A DNA stretch of 64,000 bases from Sphingomonas melonis (GCF_013409985.1 NZ_JACCBY010000008.1:92193-156192), one strand, 5' to 3'; numbered from the stretch's first letter, positions 43,076 to 53,266 are shown. Program-made: numbers and translations. The notes: a model not told the origin generated them from the letters alone.

Positions 43076-43783
43076 ATGAAAATCTTGTTACGGTTTGGGC
43101 CGCTTATGGCCCTTGCCCTGCCAGGCTGTGCGAGCAGCGATCGGCTGGTTGGCCGGCCTGACCTGCAAGTCGTCCCTGGCACAGAGTTTCCGGCCCCCAC
43201 CCAAAGCAGCGCCAATTATGGCATCCGTCCGTATGTCATTGCGCCAAGTGACAAAATCAGCGTTGTCGTGTTCGGAGCAAGCGAGCTTAGTCGGACTGTC
43301 GTCACCGATCCGAACGGTCAAATTTCCCTTCCGCTTGTCGGTACCATCGAGGCTGCCGGCAAGACGCCCGCCGAGTTGTCCGCCCTCGTGGCGAGCCGGC
43401 TACGGCGTTACGTTCGCGACCCTCAGGTCGAGGTCAATCCTGATACCATCAATCAAAGCGTCGTCGTTGAAGGCGAAGTGCGCCTGCCTGGCAGCTTTCC
43501 GGTCACCACGCGCATGACGTTGCTGGGCGCCGTTGCCCGCGCGCAAGGTCTCACCGAAGCCGCGAATACGAACTATGTCGTCGTATTCCGTCGTATCGGC
43601 CAGCAGGACATGGCTGCCCTATATGATCTACGGGCTATCCGTCAGGGCATCTATCCGGACCCTGAAATCTACGCAAACGACACAGTATCAGTCGGCGAGT
43701 CCAGAGCCCGTCGCGTATTCCAGCTCGCGTTCCAGACGGCAGCGCTGCTGACCGCGCCCCTCGTAGCCGTGATCAATCGGTAA
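43076..43783 (+). CDS. polysaccharide export lipoprotein (Wza/GumB type)
   Basis: 235 residues. Lipobox LPGC near residue 18. The Poly_export domain (YVIAPSDKISVVVFGASELS, GQISLPLVGTIEAAGKTPAE) is followed by one SLBB-like segment (VVVEGEVRLPGSFPVTTRMT). Short compared with E. coli Wza and similar in size to the sphingan GelD/GumB class. It forms the outer-membrane exit with the Wzc-type protein encoded 9 bp downstream. Confidence 0.9.
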   Translation: MKILLRFGPLMALALPGCASSDRLVGRPDLQVVPGTEFPAPTQSSANYGIRPYVIAPSDKISVVVFGASELSRTVVTDPNGQISLPLVGTIEAAGKTPAELSALVASRLRRYVRDPQVEVNPDTINQSVVVEGEVRLPGSFPVTTRMTLLGAVARAQGLTEAANTNYVVVFRRIGQQDMAALYDLRAIRQGIYPDPEIYANDTVSVGESRARRVFQLAFQTAALLTAPLVAVINR

Positions 43784-43792
43784 GGCCATCAG

Positions 43793-45994
43793 GTGAACAT
43801 CAACAACGCTATCACCGGTGTCACGGCGCACCCAGCCCAATATGTCGAAAGCTCGGCTGCTGAACCGATGATCCGACCGCTGTTCACGCAGCTGATGTCG
43901 ATCGCCCGACGCCGAAAATGGGTCCTGCTCTCGATTGTGGCAGCTGCCCTCGTCATCGGCGTGATTGTCACGCTCCTGATGACGCCAATGTATCATGCCG
44001 AAAGCACGTTGGAGATTCAGCGTGAGAACGGGGGACTTGTCAACGTCCGCGAAGATGCGCGCTCGGCCGCAATCGATCAGGAATTCTACGAGACGCAATA
44101 TGGTTTGCTCAAGGCCAAGAGCCTGGCGGAACGCGTGGCAACCAACCTGCGCCTTCAGGACGATGCCGCGTTCTTCGCAGCATTCGGTGCGGGCAAGGAC
44201 TGGTTCGACAACGGCCGGGTTCAACCCGGTGCGCCAAGTCGAGCCGATCGGGTGCGCATCGCCGGTCAGATCCTGCTCAACCGCTTCACGGTGGATCACG
44301 AGCGCCAGTCGCGTCTAGTCAAGATAGGCTTCACCAGCCCGAGCGCCGTGCTGTCAAAACGGGTAATCGACTCCTGGGCCGCCAGCTTCATTCAGATGAC
44401 GCTTGAACGCCGCTTCGGCACCACCGCTTATGCGCGGCAGTTCCTAGAAACCCGGCTTAACGAGTTGCGCCGACGTATCGACGCGTCGGAACGGCGCCTA
44501 GTCGGCTATGCCGCGCGGGAAGGTATCATCAATCTGCCCAGCGCACCGGCCGACGCGACAACAGGTAGTATTCCCGAACGGTCGCTTGCGAGCGACGATC
44601 TCGCCACCCTCAATCAAGAGCTCGCGCGCGCGCGCGCCGATCGGATTCAGGCCGAAAGTCGCCTTGGCGTGGCAGCCGGCCAGACGCCGGAGGCGTTACA
44701 GAATTCCGCACTCGGAGCCTTGCGGCAGCAACGTGCCGATTTAGCCGGCAATTATGCAAAGATGATGGCTCAGTTTTCGCCAGATTACCCCCCGGCAAAG
44801 GCTTTACAGAATCAAATTTCGCAACTTGATCAGGCAATCAGGCGTGAAGAAGGCCGGGTCGGTGGCTCGCTGCGCGAAGCGTATAACGCCAGCGTAGAGC
44901 GTGAGAAGGCGCTAACCGATCGCGTTGGCCAGATGAAATCAAATGTGCTCGATCTACGCAGGCGCAGCATCCAGTACAATATCTATCAGCGCGATGCCGA
45001 TACTAATCGCCAACTTTATGACGCCTTGCTTCAGCGGTACAAGGAAATTGGCATCGCGGGCGGTGTCGGAACCAACAACATATCGGTAGTTGATGCGCCA
45101 GAGGTCCCGGGTGCACCTTCCAGCCCGAAGCTGTTCCTGAACCTGCTGATCGCGCTTGTCGCGGGATTGGCGATCGGGGCCGGCGCAGCTTGGATCCTCG
45201 AGCAGATCGACCAGGGTATCGCCGATCCTGACGAGGTCCCGGGCGAGCTTCAGCTGCCGCTGCTTGGCACCATCCCCAAGATTTTGAGTGGAGATCCGCT
45301 GTCGTTGCTTGAAGATCGCAAGTCGATGATCAGTGAGGCTTACGTATCCATTCAGACCAACTTGTCGTTCACAACCGAGCACGGGCTGCCCAAGACGCTG
45401 GCCATCACCAGCTCGCGACCGGCCGAAGGCAAGTCGACGACCGCTTTCGCGCTGGCGCTATCGATGGCACGGCTGTCCCGCCGCGTGCTGCTGATCGATG
45501 GTGATATGCGATCGCCCTCAGTTCATCATCTTCTCGACATCCAGAATCGGGAGGGGTTGAGCAATTTCCTGGCTGGCGGCGGCGATTGGCGGTCGTTGGT
45601 TCACGAGACGCCGTTTACCGATCTCAGCGTTATGACCTCGGGCCCAATCCCGCCGAGCGCACCAGACCTCCTGACGGGGCGGCGGCTCGAGGAATTGCTG
45701 GGAGGATTGCTCGATCACTACGATAATATCGTCATCGACGCACCCCCCGTCATGGGTCTCGCCGACGCGCCACTGATCGGCACCAAGGTTGAGGGGATGA
45801 TCTATGTCGTCGAATCCCATAGCACGCAAAAGGGCATGGTCCGGGTCGCGCTGAGCCGTCTACGCGCAACCAAGACCGCGCTGGTCGGTGTCGTCCTGAC
45901 GAAATTCGATGCCAAGCGCGCCCATTATGGCTACGACTACAACTATGCCTATGGCTACGGGTATGGCGACAAAGCAGGCGAAAGTCCGAAATGA
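43793..45994 (+). CDS. Wzc-type polysaccharide co-polymerase with tyrosine kinase domain
   Basis: 733 residues from a GTG at 43793. Wzz-type N-terminus with membrane helices near 45-65 and 445-465, and a long periplasmic coiled coil between them. The cytosolic BY-kinase domain has Walker A PAEGKSTTAF (~543), Walker A' LLIDGDMRSP and Walker B VIDAPPVMGLADA. The C-terminal tyrosine cluster is HYGYDYNYAYGYGYG, the autophosphorylation tail. It controls chain length and export. In gellan producers the two halves are separate genes; here they are fused. Confidence 0.93.
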   Translation: MNINNAITGVTAHPAQYVESSAAEPMIRPLFTQLMSIARRRKWVLLSIVAAALVIGVIVTLLMTPMYHAESTLEIQRENGGLVNVREDARSAAIDQEFYETQYGLLKAKSLAERVATNLRLQDDAAFFAAFGAGKDWFDNGRVQPGAPSRADRVRIAGQILLNRFTVDHERQSRLVKIGFTSPSAVLSKRVIDSWAASFIQMTLERRFGTTAYARQFLETRLNELRRRIDASERRLVGYAAREGIINLPSAPADATTGSIPERSLASDDLATLNQELARARADRIQAESRLGVAAGQTPEALQNSALGALRQQRADLAGNYAKMMAQFSPDYPPAKALQNQISQLDQAIRREEGRVGGSLREAYNASVEREKALTDRVGQMKSNVLDLRRRSIQYNIYQRDADTNRQLYDALLQRYKEIGIAGGVGTNNISVVDAPEVPGAPSSPKLFLNLLIALVAGLAIGAGAAWILEQIDQGIADPDEVPGELQLPLLGTIPKILSGDPLSLLEDRKSMISEAYVSIQTNLSFTTEHGLPKTLAITSSRPAEGKSTTAFALALSMARLSRRVLLIDGDMRSPSVHHLLDIQNREGLSNFLAGGGDWRSLVHETPFTDLSVMTSGPIPPSAPDLLTGRRLEELLGGLLDHYDNIVIDAPPVMGLADAPLIGTKVEGMIYVVESHSTQKGMVRVALSRLRATKTALVGVVLTKFDAKRAHYGYDYNYAYGYGYGDKAGESPK

Positions 45995-45997
45995 TCG

Positions 45998-47242
45998 ATG
46001 CGTCGGCGCGCCGAGATGACTGACACCCGGAAAGTGCCCCTTTTTGTATGGGGTGTGCTGGCGGCTCTGTTTATCTGGCTAAGCTGTGCCAGTACGCTAG
46101 GCATAGTGCTGGCCCGCAAGGCACCTGCGGAGTCCTTCGCGCTTGGCTATCATACGGCAGCGGCCGAAGCTGCCGTAGCCTTGGCCGGACTGGCGGCTGA
46201 TCCGCAGGCCAATGGCGCGGCCGTCGCGGCGCATGCCCGCGCCGCCCTGCGCCGCGAGGCGATCAATGTCGATGCCGTGGCCGCGCTTGGCACCATCACG
46301 GCACTGAACAATAATACGTTCGGCGCGGAACGTATGTTCGCCTATGCCGAGCAGTTGTCGCGACGGAATATACCGACGCAACTCTGGCTGATCGAAAATG
46401 CCGTGCAACAGGGCAAGATCGAGCCGGCCCTCGCCCATTATGATCGGGCGATGAGCGTCTCGGTCAACACTCGGGCACTACTTCTTCCGGTCCTAGCGAC
46501 AGCCGCCGCCTCACCGACTGTTGCACGCCCGCTGGCGCGACTATTGTCCCAACGGCCGTTGTGGTGGCCTGCCGCCATTGAACAGTTTATCGCGAGCCCG
46601 GACCCGGTCCACGTCCTACCCCCCGCCGTCGCCGCGCTGCGCCTACGCCCTAACGTCCCGGAAGAACGAGCCTATTTGATATCTGCAATGAAGCGGCTGG
46701 CAGATGCGGGTGCGGCGCGGGCAGCGTTTTCGCTGTATCGCGCCGCCCACCCCGGATTCACGACGTTTTCGCTGCTTCGCGCAGGCGACTTCGAAAAGGT
46801 CGGTGATCTGCCACCGTTCGACTGGAGTTTAACGGATGGCGCTAACGTCAGCGGAGTGATTCAACCAGGCGGGATAGGATCGGGATCGGCCTTGTTCCTA
46901 TCGGCGGAAGGCGGGGGACAAGGCGAGGTGGCGCGGCAGGTGCTGCTGCTGCCCGCGGCGACCTATCGCCTGATGGCAACGACCGGCAACGTGCCGCAGG
47001 AGCGAACCGATCGGCCGCGCATAGTAATATCCTGCTTGTCCCCCCAGAAAAGCGTGTTGCTTGACCAAGCTTTTTCGACCAGCGGCGAACGTGGTGCGCC
47101 CTTAGCCGGTAGCGCGACCGTCCCGGCGGGATGCACGAGCCAGCTCATCCAGATTGTCATGCATGCCTCGCTTGATGGGGCGGGGGCAGGAGCGATGCCG
47201 TGGATCGACAACATCCAGATCGTGCCCGCAGGCGCACGATGA
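45998..47242 (+). CDS. membrane-anchored hypothetical protein of the EPS locus (TPR-like)
   Basis: 414 residues. One N-terminal membrane helix (PLFVWGVLAALFIWLSCAST), then helical hairpins with TPR-like spacing (AHARAALRREAINVDAVAAL; ERMFAYAEQLSRRNIPTQLW). The C-terminal beta-rich domain includes FDWSLTDGANVSGVIQPGGI and resembles a carbohydrate-binding jelly roll. It may be an assembly or scaffold factor for export. ATG 46016 is an alternative start. It overlaps the next gene by 4 nt (ATGA). Confidence 0.75.
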   Translation: MRRRAEMTDTRKVPLFVWGVLAALFIWLSCASTLGIVLARKAPAESFALGYHTAAAEAAVALAGLAADPQANGAAVAAHARAALRREAINVDAVAALGTITALNNNTFGAERMFAYAEQLSRRNIPTQLWLIENAVQQGKIEPALAHYDRAMSVSVNTRALLLPVLATAAASPTVARPLARLLSQRPLWWPAAIEQFIASPDPVHVLPPAVAALRLRPNVPEERAYLISAMKRLADAGAARAAFSLYRAAHPGFTTFSLLRAGDFEKVGDLPPFDWSLTDGANVSGVIQPGGIGSGSALFLSAEGGGQGEVARQVLLLPAATYRLMATTGNVPQERTDRPRIVISCLSPQKSVLLDQAFSTSGERGAPLAGSATVPAGCTSQLIQIVMHASLDGAGAGAMPWIDNIQIVPAGAR

Positions 47243-48090
47243 ATGCTGGAAAGTGGCTGTCTTCCTCTCCTCTCAGCTCCGCAATCAAGGTTAGCGTTTC
47301 CATGACCTCCGCCGACGGTAGCGTAATCGACTACCCTGTATTTCCAACGGTCGATATTCTTGGGGTTCCAGTCAGCCGAACGACAATCCCTGCTGCGGTG
47401 GCCGCGATATTTTCGGCTATTCGGTCGGGTAAGTCGCAATATGTCTGCGTCCGGGACGTCCATGGCATAATGCATGCCGTTGAGCATCCTGAGATGATGG
47501 AGATCCAGCGCCGCGCCGCGATTGTAACACCTGATGGCATGCCATTGGTCATCGTTGCTCGCCGCCGTGGCTATAATGATATCGAGCGGGTCTGTGGAGC
47601 GGACCTGATGGAAGCAGTCTGCGCTGCATCACAGGCTCCGGGCTTTAAGCATTTCTTTTATGGCGGCAAAGAAGGCGTTGCGGAACTGCTAATCGAACGC
47701 CTGAGGGCGCGGTATCCTGGTCTTCAGGTCGCCGGCCATTACTGTCCGCCGTTTCGGTCACTAACGACAGCCGAAGACAAAGCCGCGACCGCTATGATCC
47801 GTGCGTCGGGCGCGGACATCGTTTGGGTGGGGATCAGTACTCCTAAGCAGGAATATTGGATGCGGGACCATGTCAGCCAGCTGCCAGGCGTGACGTTGCT
47901 CGGCGTGGGCGCCGCGTTCGATTTCCATGCCGGGATCATCAAGCGGGCGCCGGTGATTATGCGTCGGCTGTCGCTGGAATGGTTGCACCGGCTGGGCAGC
48001 GAGCCGCGCCGGCTCTGGCGACGATACCTGATCATGGCCCCAAAATTCGTTTGGCACGTGCTGCGCGAGAAATCGTCAGAGACCCGATGA
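47239..48090 (+). CDS. WecG/TagA/CpsF-family glycosyltransferase (GT26)
   Basis: 283 residues. Family motifs are present: ILGVPVSRTTIPAAVAAIFS, VTPDGMPLVIVARRRG, RVCGADLM, FFYGGKEGVAELLIERLRAR, IVWVGISTPKQEYWM and GVGAAFDFHAGIIKRAP. These add the second sugar (ManNAcA, glucose or similar) to polyprenyl-PP-linked sugar. Start 47239 overlaps the upstream TGA (ATGA). It acts at the cytosolic membrane face. Confidence 0.9.
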   Translation: MNAGKWLSSSPLSSAIKVSVSMTSADGSVIDYPVFPTVDILGVPVSRTTIPAAVAAIFSAIRSGKSQYVCVRDVHGIMHAVEHPEMMEIQRRAAIVTPDGMPLVIVARRRGYNDIERVCGADLMEAVCAASQAPGFKHFFYGGKEGVAELLIERLRARYPGLQVAGHYCPPFRSLTTAEDKAATAMIRASGADIVWVGISTPKQEYWMRDHVSQLPGVTLLGVGAAFDFHAGIIKRAPVIMRRLSLEWLHRLGSEPRRLWRRYLIMAPKFVWHVLREKSSETR

Positions 48091-49268
48091 GCCTGCCGCG
48101 AATCCTGATCGTCCATAATCGGTATCAGCAGCAGGGTGGCGAGGACACGGTCGTCGCCGCAGAGCATCGCCTGTTGGCCGATGCCGGCTATCCGGTGGAC
48201 ACGCTGTTCGTCACCAACCACGCGATAAACAATGCCGCCATGCAGATGCAGGCGGCTCTATTTGCCCCCTATAATCCGATTTCGCGCCGCCTGATGCGCC
48301 AGCGCCTGCGCGTCGATCGCCCAGACATCGTTCACGTCCACAACTTCTTTCCCCGCCTCAGCCCCAGCATCTTTGATGCCTGTCGCGACGAGGCGGTTCC
48401 AGTTGTCATGACGCTGCATAATTATCGCCTCACGTGCGCCAACGGAATGCTGTTTCGCGATAACAAGCCGTGCGAACTATGCATCGCCGGGTCTGCGGCG
48501 TATGCGGTACGCCATGGCTGCTATCGTCATTCGCGCATTGGCTCGGCTGCGGTGGCCGCGATGATCGAATATCATCGTCAAACTGGAACTTGGCAGCACA
48601 AGGTTTCGCGCTACATCGCGCTTACTGAGTTCGCCCGCGATCGCATGGTCGCAGCCGGGCTGCCCGCTGAGCGGATGCGGATCAAACCCAACTTCGTGGC
48701 CGATCCCGGCCCGCCCGCCGTAGCGCGCGGTAATGCCCCCCCCTATGCGCTATTTGTCGGGCGATTAAGCCACGAGAAGGGGGTCGATGTGCTGCTCGAG
48801 GCCTGGCAGGGCATCAATATGCCGTTACGGATCGTCGGCGATGGACCGCAGCGAGACCAACTCACTACCCGAGCGACGGACCGCGTCAGTTTCCTAGGAC
48901 AGGTTGATCCGGAGATCGTACGTCGCGAAATGGCCGCCGCCTCGTTCTTGATCGTGCCGTCGATATGGTATGAAGGTTTTCCAATGACCGTCGTCGAAGC
49001 GATGGCGCTCGGCACTCCGATCGTCGCTGCCGCGATTGGCGGGTTGCGCGAGCTGCTCAGCGACGGTGTGGAGGGACGCCACTTCCAAGCAGGCGACGCT
49101 ACCGACCTACGCCGGGTCGTCGGTGAACTGATGGCCAACTCTGGGTCGCTACCCGCGATGGGGCAGCGCGCGCGCGCGCGTTATCTCGCGCAACTGTCAC
49201 CAAAACGCAACCTCGCGATATTGAGCGACATTTATCGCGAAATGACGGCAGAGCAGCGCCAAATCTGA
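48087..49268 (+). CDS. glycosyltransferase family 4
   Basis: 393 residues. N-terminal VHNRYQQQGGEDTVVAAEHR and VHVHNFFPRLSPSIFDACRD; C-terminal PYALFVGRLSHEKGVDVLLE and EGFPMTVVEAMALGTPIVAA (E-x7-E). A Cys-containing loop CELCIAGSAAYAVRHGCYR is typical of this GT4 subgroup. Coupled to the GT26 gene by an ATGA overlap. Donor unknown. Confidence 0.9.
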   Translation: MSLPRILIVHNRYQQQGGEDTVVAAEHRLLADAGYPVDTLFVTNHAINNAAMQMQAALFAPYNPISRRLMRQRLRVDRPDIVHVHNFFPRLSPSIFDACRDEAVPVVMTLHNYRLTCANGMLFRDNKPCELCIAGSAAYAVRHGCYRHSRIGSAAVAAMIEYHRQTGTWQHKVSRYIALTEFARDRMVAAGLPAERMRIKPNFVADPGPPAVARGNAPPYALFVGRLSHEKGVDVLLEAWQGINMPLRIVGDGPQRDQLTTRATDRVSFLGQVDPEIVRREMAAASFLIVPSIWYEGFPMTVVEAMALGTPIVAAAIGGLRELLSDGVEGRHFQAGDATDLRRVVGELMANSGSLPAMGQRARARYLAQLSPKRNLAILSDIYREMTAEQRQI

Positions 49269-49360
49269 CCGGGAAATCGCGGTATTGGCCTTTTCTCGCG
49301 CTATTACGCCTCTATTAGCTTTGCCTTATCGATACGACGACCGGTACAGGACCAGCCATT

Positions 49361-50425
49361 ATGCGTGAAAAAACAGCCCTCATTACCGGTATTACCGGCC
49401 AGGATGGCGCCTATCTGGCCCAGTTGCTGTTGGACAAAGGGTATCGCGTCCACGGGCTGAAGCGGCGGTCGTCCTCCTTCAATACCGGTCGGATCGAGGG
49501 CATCTATGAAGATCCGCACGTCGCCGATCCCCGCCTGTCGCTACATTACGGAGACATGACCGACTCCACCAACCTGATCCGCCTAGTTCAAGAGACCCGG
49601 CCGGACGAGATCTACAATCTCGCAGCGCAGAGCCATGTCCAGGTCAGCTTTGAGACGCCCGAATATACCGCGAATGCTGACGGCATCGGCACCCTTCGCC
49701 TGCTTGAGGCCATTCGGATTCTAGGGTTGGAAAAAACGTGTCGGTTCTACCAGGCTTCAACCTCTGAACTGTACGGCCTCGTCCAGGAGGTACCGCAAAG
49801 GGAGACGACGCCCTTCTATCCCCGTTCGCCGTATGCCGCGGCCAAGCTCTATGCCTATTGGATCGTCGTCAATTATCGCGAAGCCTATGGCATGCATGCT
49901 TCTAACGGTATCCTGTTCAATCACGAAAGCCCTCTTCGAGGCGAGACATTCGTGACGCGCAAGATCACCCGCGCGGCCGCCGCGATCGCTCTTGGGCGAC
50001 AAGAAATGCTCTACCTCGGCAATCTTAACGCGCAGCGGGACTGGGGCCATGCCCGCGAGTACGTGCGAGGCATGTGGCTGATGCTGCAAGCCGATGAACC
50101 GGACGATTATGTTCTCGCGACCGGCAAGACCACGACGGTGCGCACCTTTGTCGAATGGGCGTTCGAGGACGCCGGGATTACCTTGCGCTGGGACGGCAAG
50201 GATGCCGACGAAAAGGGGTATTGCGCCGAGACCGGACGCCTCCTGGTCGCGGTCGATCCCCGCTACTTCCGCCCGACGGAAGTCGAGCTGTTGATCGGCG
50301 ATCCCACCAAGGCGCGTGACAAGCTGGGCTGGCAGCATGACACCTCGCCTCGCGACCTCGCCCGCGAGATGGTACAGGCGGATCTTCAGGTCATGCAGAC
50401 CGCGCCGATTGGCAAAGGGGCCTGA
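49361..50425 (+). CDS. gmd: GDP-mannose 4,6-dehydratase
   Basis: 354 residues. NAD(P) loop ITGITGQDGAYLAQLLLDKG, then RRSSSFNTGRIEGIYEDPH, catalytic STSELYGLVQEVPQ and YxxxK (SPYAAAKLYAYW). It converts GDP-D-mannose to GDP-4-keto-6-deoxy-D-mannose, the first step to GDP-L-fucose. Followed one base later by GDP-fucose synthase. GDP-mannose synthesis genes are not in the window. Confidence 0.96.
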   Translation: MREKTALITGITGQDGAYLAQLLLDKGYRVHGLKRRSSSFNTGRIEGIYEDPHVADPRLSLHYGDMTDSTNLIRLVQETRPDEIYNLAAQSHVQVSFETPEYTANADGIGTLRLLEAIRILGLEKTCRFYQASTSELYGLVQEVPQRETTPFYPRSPYAAAKLYAYWIVVNYREAYGMHASNGILFNHESPLRGETFVTRKITRAAAAIALGRQEMLYLGNLNAQRDWGHAREYVRGMWLMLQADEPDDYVLATGKTTTVRTFVEWAFEDAGITLRWDGKDADEKGYCAETGRLLVAVDPRYFRPTEVELLIGDPTKARDKLGWQHDTSPRDLAREMVQADLQVMQTAPIGKGA

Positions 50426-50426
50426 T

Positions 50427-51365
50427 ATGTACGCGCTTGAAGGCAAGAAGGTCTGGGTGTGCGGTCATCGCGGCATGGTCGGATCAGCGATCATCCGCCG
50501 TCTGGCAACTGAAAAGTGCCAGGTGCTGACGGTCGATCGTGACGAGCTCGATTTGCGTGATCAGGCCGGCGTTGCCGCCTGGATGGAAGTCAACCGCCCG
50601 CACGCGGTATTCTTGGCAGCGGCAAAGGTCGGCGGCATTGTTGCCAATGACACCTATCCGGCCGACTTTCTCTTGGACAACCTGCTGATCGAAACTGCGG
50701 TCATCAGCGCAGCCCAGCGATACGGCGTCGAAAAGCTCCTGTTCCTCGGATCGAGCTGCATCTATCCCAAATTTGCGTCGCAACCCATCACCGAGGAGGC
50801 TCTCCTAACCGGGCCTTTGGAACCAACCAACGAATGGTATGCGATCGCCAAGATCGCCGGCATCAAATTAGTTCAGGCGTTCCGTCGCCAACACGGCTGC
50901 GACTTCATCTCCGCCATGCCTACCAATCTTTACGGTCCCGGCGACAATTTTGATCTTGCATCTAGCCACGTGATGCCAGCCTTGATCCGCAAGGTTGACC
51001 AAGCGAAAGCGGACGGCAGCGATATCGTCGTCTGGGGCACCGGCACGGCCTTGCGCGAATTCCTGTATGTCGATGATTGTGCGGATGCCTGTGTACATTT
51101 GATCAAGACTTATTCCGGTAATGACCATATTAACATCGGATACGGTGAAGACATATCTATTAACCATTTGATAAAGATGATCATGCAGGTGGTCGGTTAT
51201 GATGGCCCGGTCACCCATGATACTTCCAAACCAGATGGCACGCCGCGCAAGTTGATGGACAGCAGCAAGATCGCGGCTCTCGGCTGGCGGCCGGCTACCA
51301 AGTTGGCAGACGGCATATCGCTGAGTTATAAAGCGTTCAAAGACGGTGATTATCGTAAGCACTAG
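50427..51365 (+). CDS. fcl: GDP-L-fucose synthase
   Basis: 312 residues. NADPH loop VCGHRGMVGSAIIRRL, AAKVGGIVAN, the epimerase/reductase motif GSSCIYPKFASQPITEEALL and YAIAKIAG (YxxxK), with FLYVDDCADACV downstream. It epimerises and reduces GDP-4-keto-6-deoxymannose to GDP-L-fucose. Cotranscribed with gmd (one base apart), with AAAGGGG as ribosome site. Confidence 0.96.
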   Translation: MYALEGKKVWVCGHRGMVGSAIIRRLATEKCQVLTVDRDELDLRDQAGVAAWMEVNRPHAVFLAAAKVGGIVANDTYPADFLLDNLLIETAVISAAQRYGVEKLLFLGSSCIYPKFASQPITEEALLTGPLEPTNEWYAIAKIAGIKLVQAFRRQHGCDFISAMPTNLYGPGDNFDLASSHVMPALIRKVDQAKADGSDIVVWGTGTALREFLYVDDCADACVHLIKTYSGNDHINIGYGEDISINHLIKMIMQVVGYDGPVTHDTSKPDGTPRKLMDSSKIAALGWRPATKLADGISLSYKAFKDGDYRKH

Positions 51366-51407
51366 CTGCTACACGGTTGCACCAATTAGCTATATAGAGG
51401 TTAAGCT

Positions 51408-52178
51408 ATGAAAGCTGTTATTCTTGCTGGTGGCTTGGGCACTCGCTTTAGCGAGGAAACGTCATCGCGGCCCAAGCCGATGATCGAGATCGGCGGACGC
51501 CCGATCCTGTGGCACATTATGAAAATCTATGCCGCACACGGCGTTAATGACTTTGTTATTTGTTGCGGATACAAGGGGTATGTAATCAAGGAGTATTTTG
51601 CTAACTACTTCCTGCATATGTCCGACGTGACGTTCCGCATGGCGGAAAATCAGATGGAAGTGCACCACCGCCGGGCAGAACCGTGGAACGTGACCCTCGT
51701 TGATACGGGTGAGACTAGCATGACCGGGGGTCGGCTGAAGCGCGTTGCAGAACATCTTCGTCACGAAGAAGCCTTTTGCATGACCTATGGCGACGGCGTT
51801 GGCGACGTCGACATTAGCAGCGCGATCGCCTTCCATAAGCAGCACGGCAAGGATGCGACTCTTACGGTCGCCGCGCCCCCGGGCCGGTTTGGCGCCGTCG
51901 AGATGGACGGCGATCAGGTCATGCATTTCCTCGAAAAGCCCGAGGGCGATGGCGGGGTCATTAACGCCGGCTTCTTCGTCCTGTCACCCGCCGTGCTCGA
52001 CACGATTGCCGGTGATGCAACGGTATGGGAACAAGAGCCGCTGCGCGGCCTCGCTGAAACCGGTCAGCTCATGGCGTTCCGGCATACCGGCTTCTGGCAG
52101 CCGATGGATACGTTGCGGGACAAGACGCACCTCGAACAACTGTGGGAAAGCGGTCACGCCCCGTGGAGGATTTGGTAA
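51408..52178 (+). CDS. rfbF: glucose-1-phosphate cytidylyltransferase
   Basis: 256 residues. Nucleotidyltransferase signature LAGGLGTRFSEETSSRPKPM, then GGRPILWHIMKIYAAHG, MTYGDGVGDVDI and GVINAGFFVLSPAVLD. It makes CDP-glucose from CTP and glucose-1-phosphate. The stop TAA overlaps the next ATG (TAATG), coupling it to the CDP-glucose dehydratase. Confidence 0.95.
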   Translation: MKAVILAGGLGTRFSEETSSRPKPMIEIGGRPILWHIMKIYAAHGVNDFVICCGYKGYVIKEYFANYFLHMSDVTFRMAENQMEVHHRRAEPWNVTLVDTGETSMTGGRLKRVAEHLRHEEAFCMTYGDGVGDVDISSAIAFHKQHGKDATLTVAAPPGRFGAVEMDGDQVMHFLEKPEGDGGVINAGFFVLSPAVLDTIAGDATVWEQEPLRGLAETGQLMAFRHTGFWQPMDTLRDKTHLEQLWESGHAPWRIW

Positions 52179-53266
52179 TGGTGGATCCAACCTTCTGGTC
52201 GGGCAAGCGTGTCTATCTCACCGGCCATACGGGGTTCAAAGGCGGTTGGCTGTCGCTGTGGCTCCAAGCCATGGGCGCGCACGTGAAAGGCTTCGCTCTG
52301 GAGCCGAGTACCAAACCAAGCTTTTTTGAAGTAGCGCGGGTCGGCGACAATATGGTGTCGGAGATCGGCGATATCCGAGATGCGGCGTTGCTGCACCAGT
52401 CGGTTGCCGATTTCGCGCCCGAGATACTCATTCATATGGCAGCGCAGCCGTTGGTGCGTCTGTCGTATGACGACCCAGTCGGAACTTACGCCACCAATGT
52501 CATGGGCTCGGTCAACTGCCTAGAAGCCGCACGCAAGACAGCGTCGGTACGGGCGATTGTGGTAGTCACGACCGACAAGTGTTACGAGAATAAGGAATGG
52601 CCCTGGGGCTATCGTGAAGACGAGCCTATGGGAGGGTATGATCCATACAGCAGCAGTAAAGGCTGCGCCGAACTGGTATGTTCCGCCTACCGTCGATCCT
52701 TTTTCGCCGCCCCTGGCGGCGCGGCGCTGGCATCGGGACGCGCAGGCAATGTTATCGGCGGAGGCGACTGGTCGCCTGACCGACTGATACCAGACATCAT
52801 GCACGCGTTTGAGTCTGATGAGCCCGTACGCATCCGTAATCCGCTGTCGACACGGCCATGGCAACATGTTCTCGAACCGTTGTCCGGCTATCTGCGCCTC
52901 GCCGAGGCTTTGTGGCATGATGGTCAGGACGTGGCGCAGGGGTGGAACTTTGGTCCGCGAGATGAAGATGCCCAGCCGGTCGAATGGATCGTCGATCGGA
53001 TGATGGCCCTGTGGCAGGGTACCGCGCGCTGGGAACGCGACGAGGCCTTCCACCCCCACGAAGCTCGTTATTTGAAGCTCGACATCTCCAAGGCACGGCA
53101 AATGCTCGGGTGGCAACCCCGCTGGCATCTGGAGGACGTGCTGAGCCGGATCGTGCGATGGCAGAAATCCTTCCTCGCAGGTGACGACATGCAGGCGGTT
53201 TCTCTCCGGGAGATTGCCGATTATGCCGCGCTGCTCTCGCCAGCGACGGCGCGCCAAGCGGCATGA
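52178..53266 (+). CDS. rfbG: CDP-glucose 4,6-dehydratase
   Basis: 362 residues. MVDPTFWSGKRVYLTGHTGF, FKGGWLSLWLQAMGA, HMAAQPLVRLSYDDP, TTDKCYENKEW and the YxxxK in YDPYSSSKGCAEL. It gives CDP-4-keto-6-deoxyglucose, precursor of CDP-3,6-dideoxy- and 6-deoxyhexoses. Overlaps the next gene by 4 nt. No rfbH-type C3 dehydrase is nearby, so the product should stay a 6-deoxyhexose rather than a dideoxy sugar. Confidence 0.95.
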   Translation: MVDPTFWSGKRVYLTGHTGFKGGWLSLWLQAMGAHVKGFALEPSTKPSFFEVARVGDNMVSEIGDIRDAALLHQSVADFAPEILIHMAAQPLVRLSYDDPVGTYATNVMGSVNCLEAARKTASVRAIVVVTTDKCYENKEWPWGYREDEPMGGYDPYSSSKGCAELVCSAYRRSFFAAPGGAALASGRAGNVIGGGDWSPDRLIPDIMHAFESDEPVRIRNPLSTRPWQHVLEPLSGYLRLAEALWHDGQDVAQGWNFGPRDEDAQPVEWIVDRMMALWQGTARWERDEAFHPHEARYLKLDISKARQMLGWQPRWHLEDVLSRIVRWQKSFLAGDDMQAVSLREIADYAALLSPATARQAA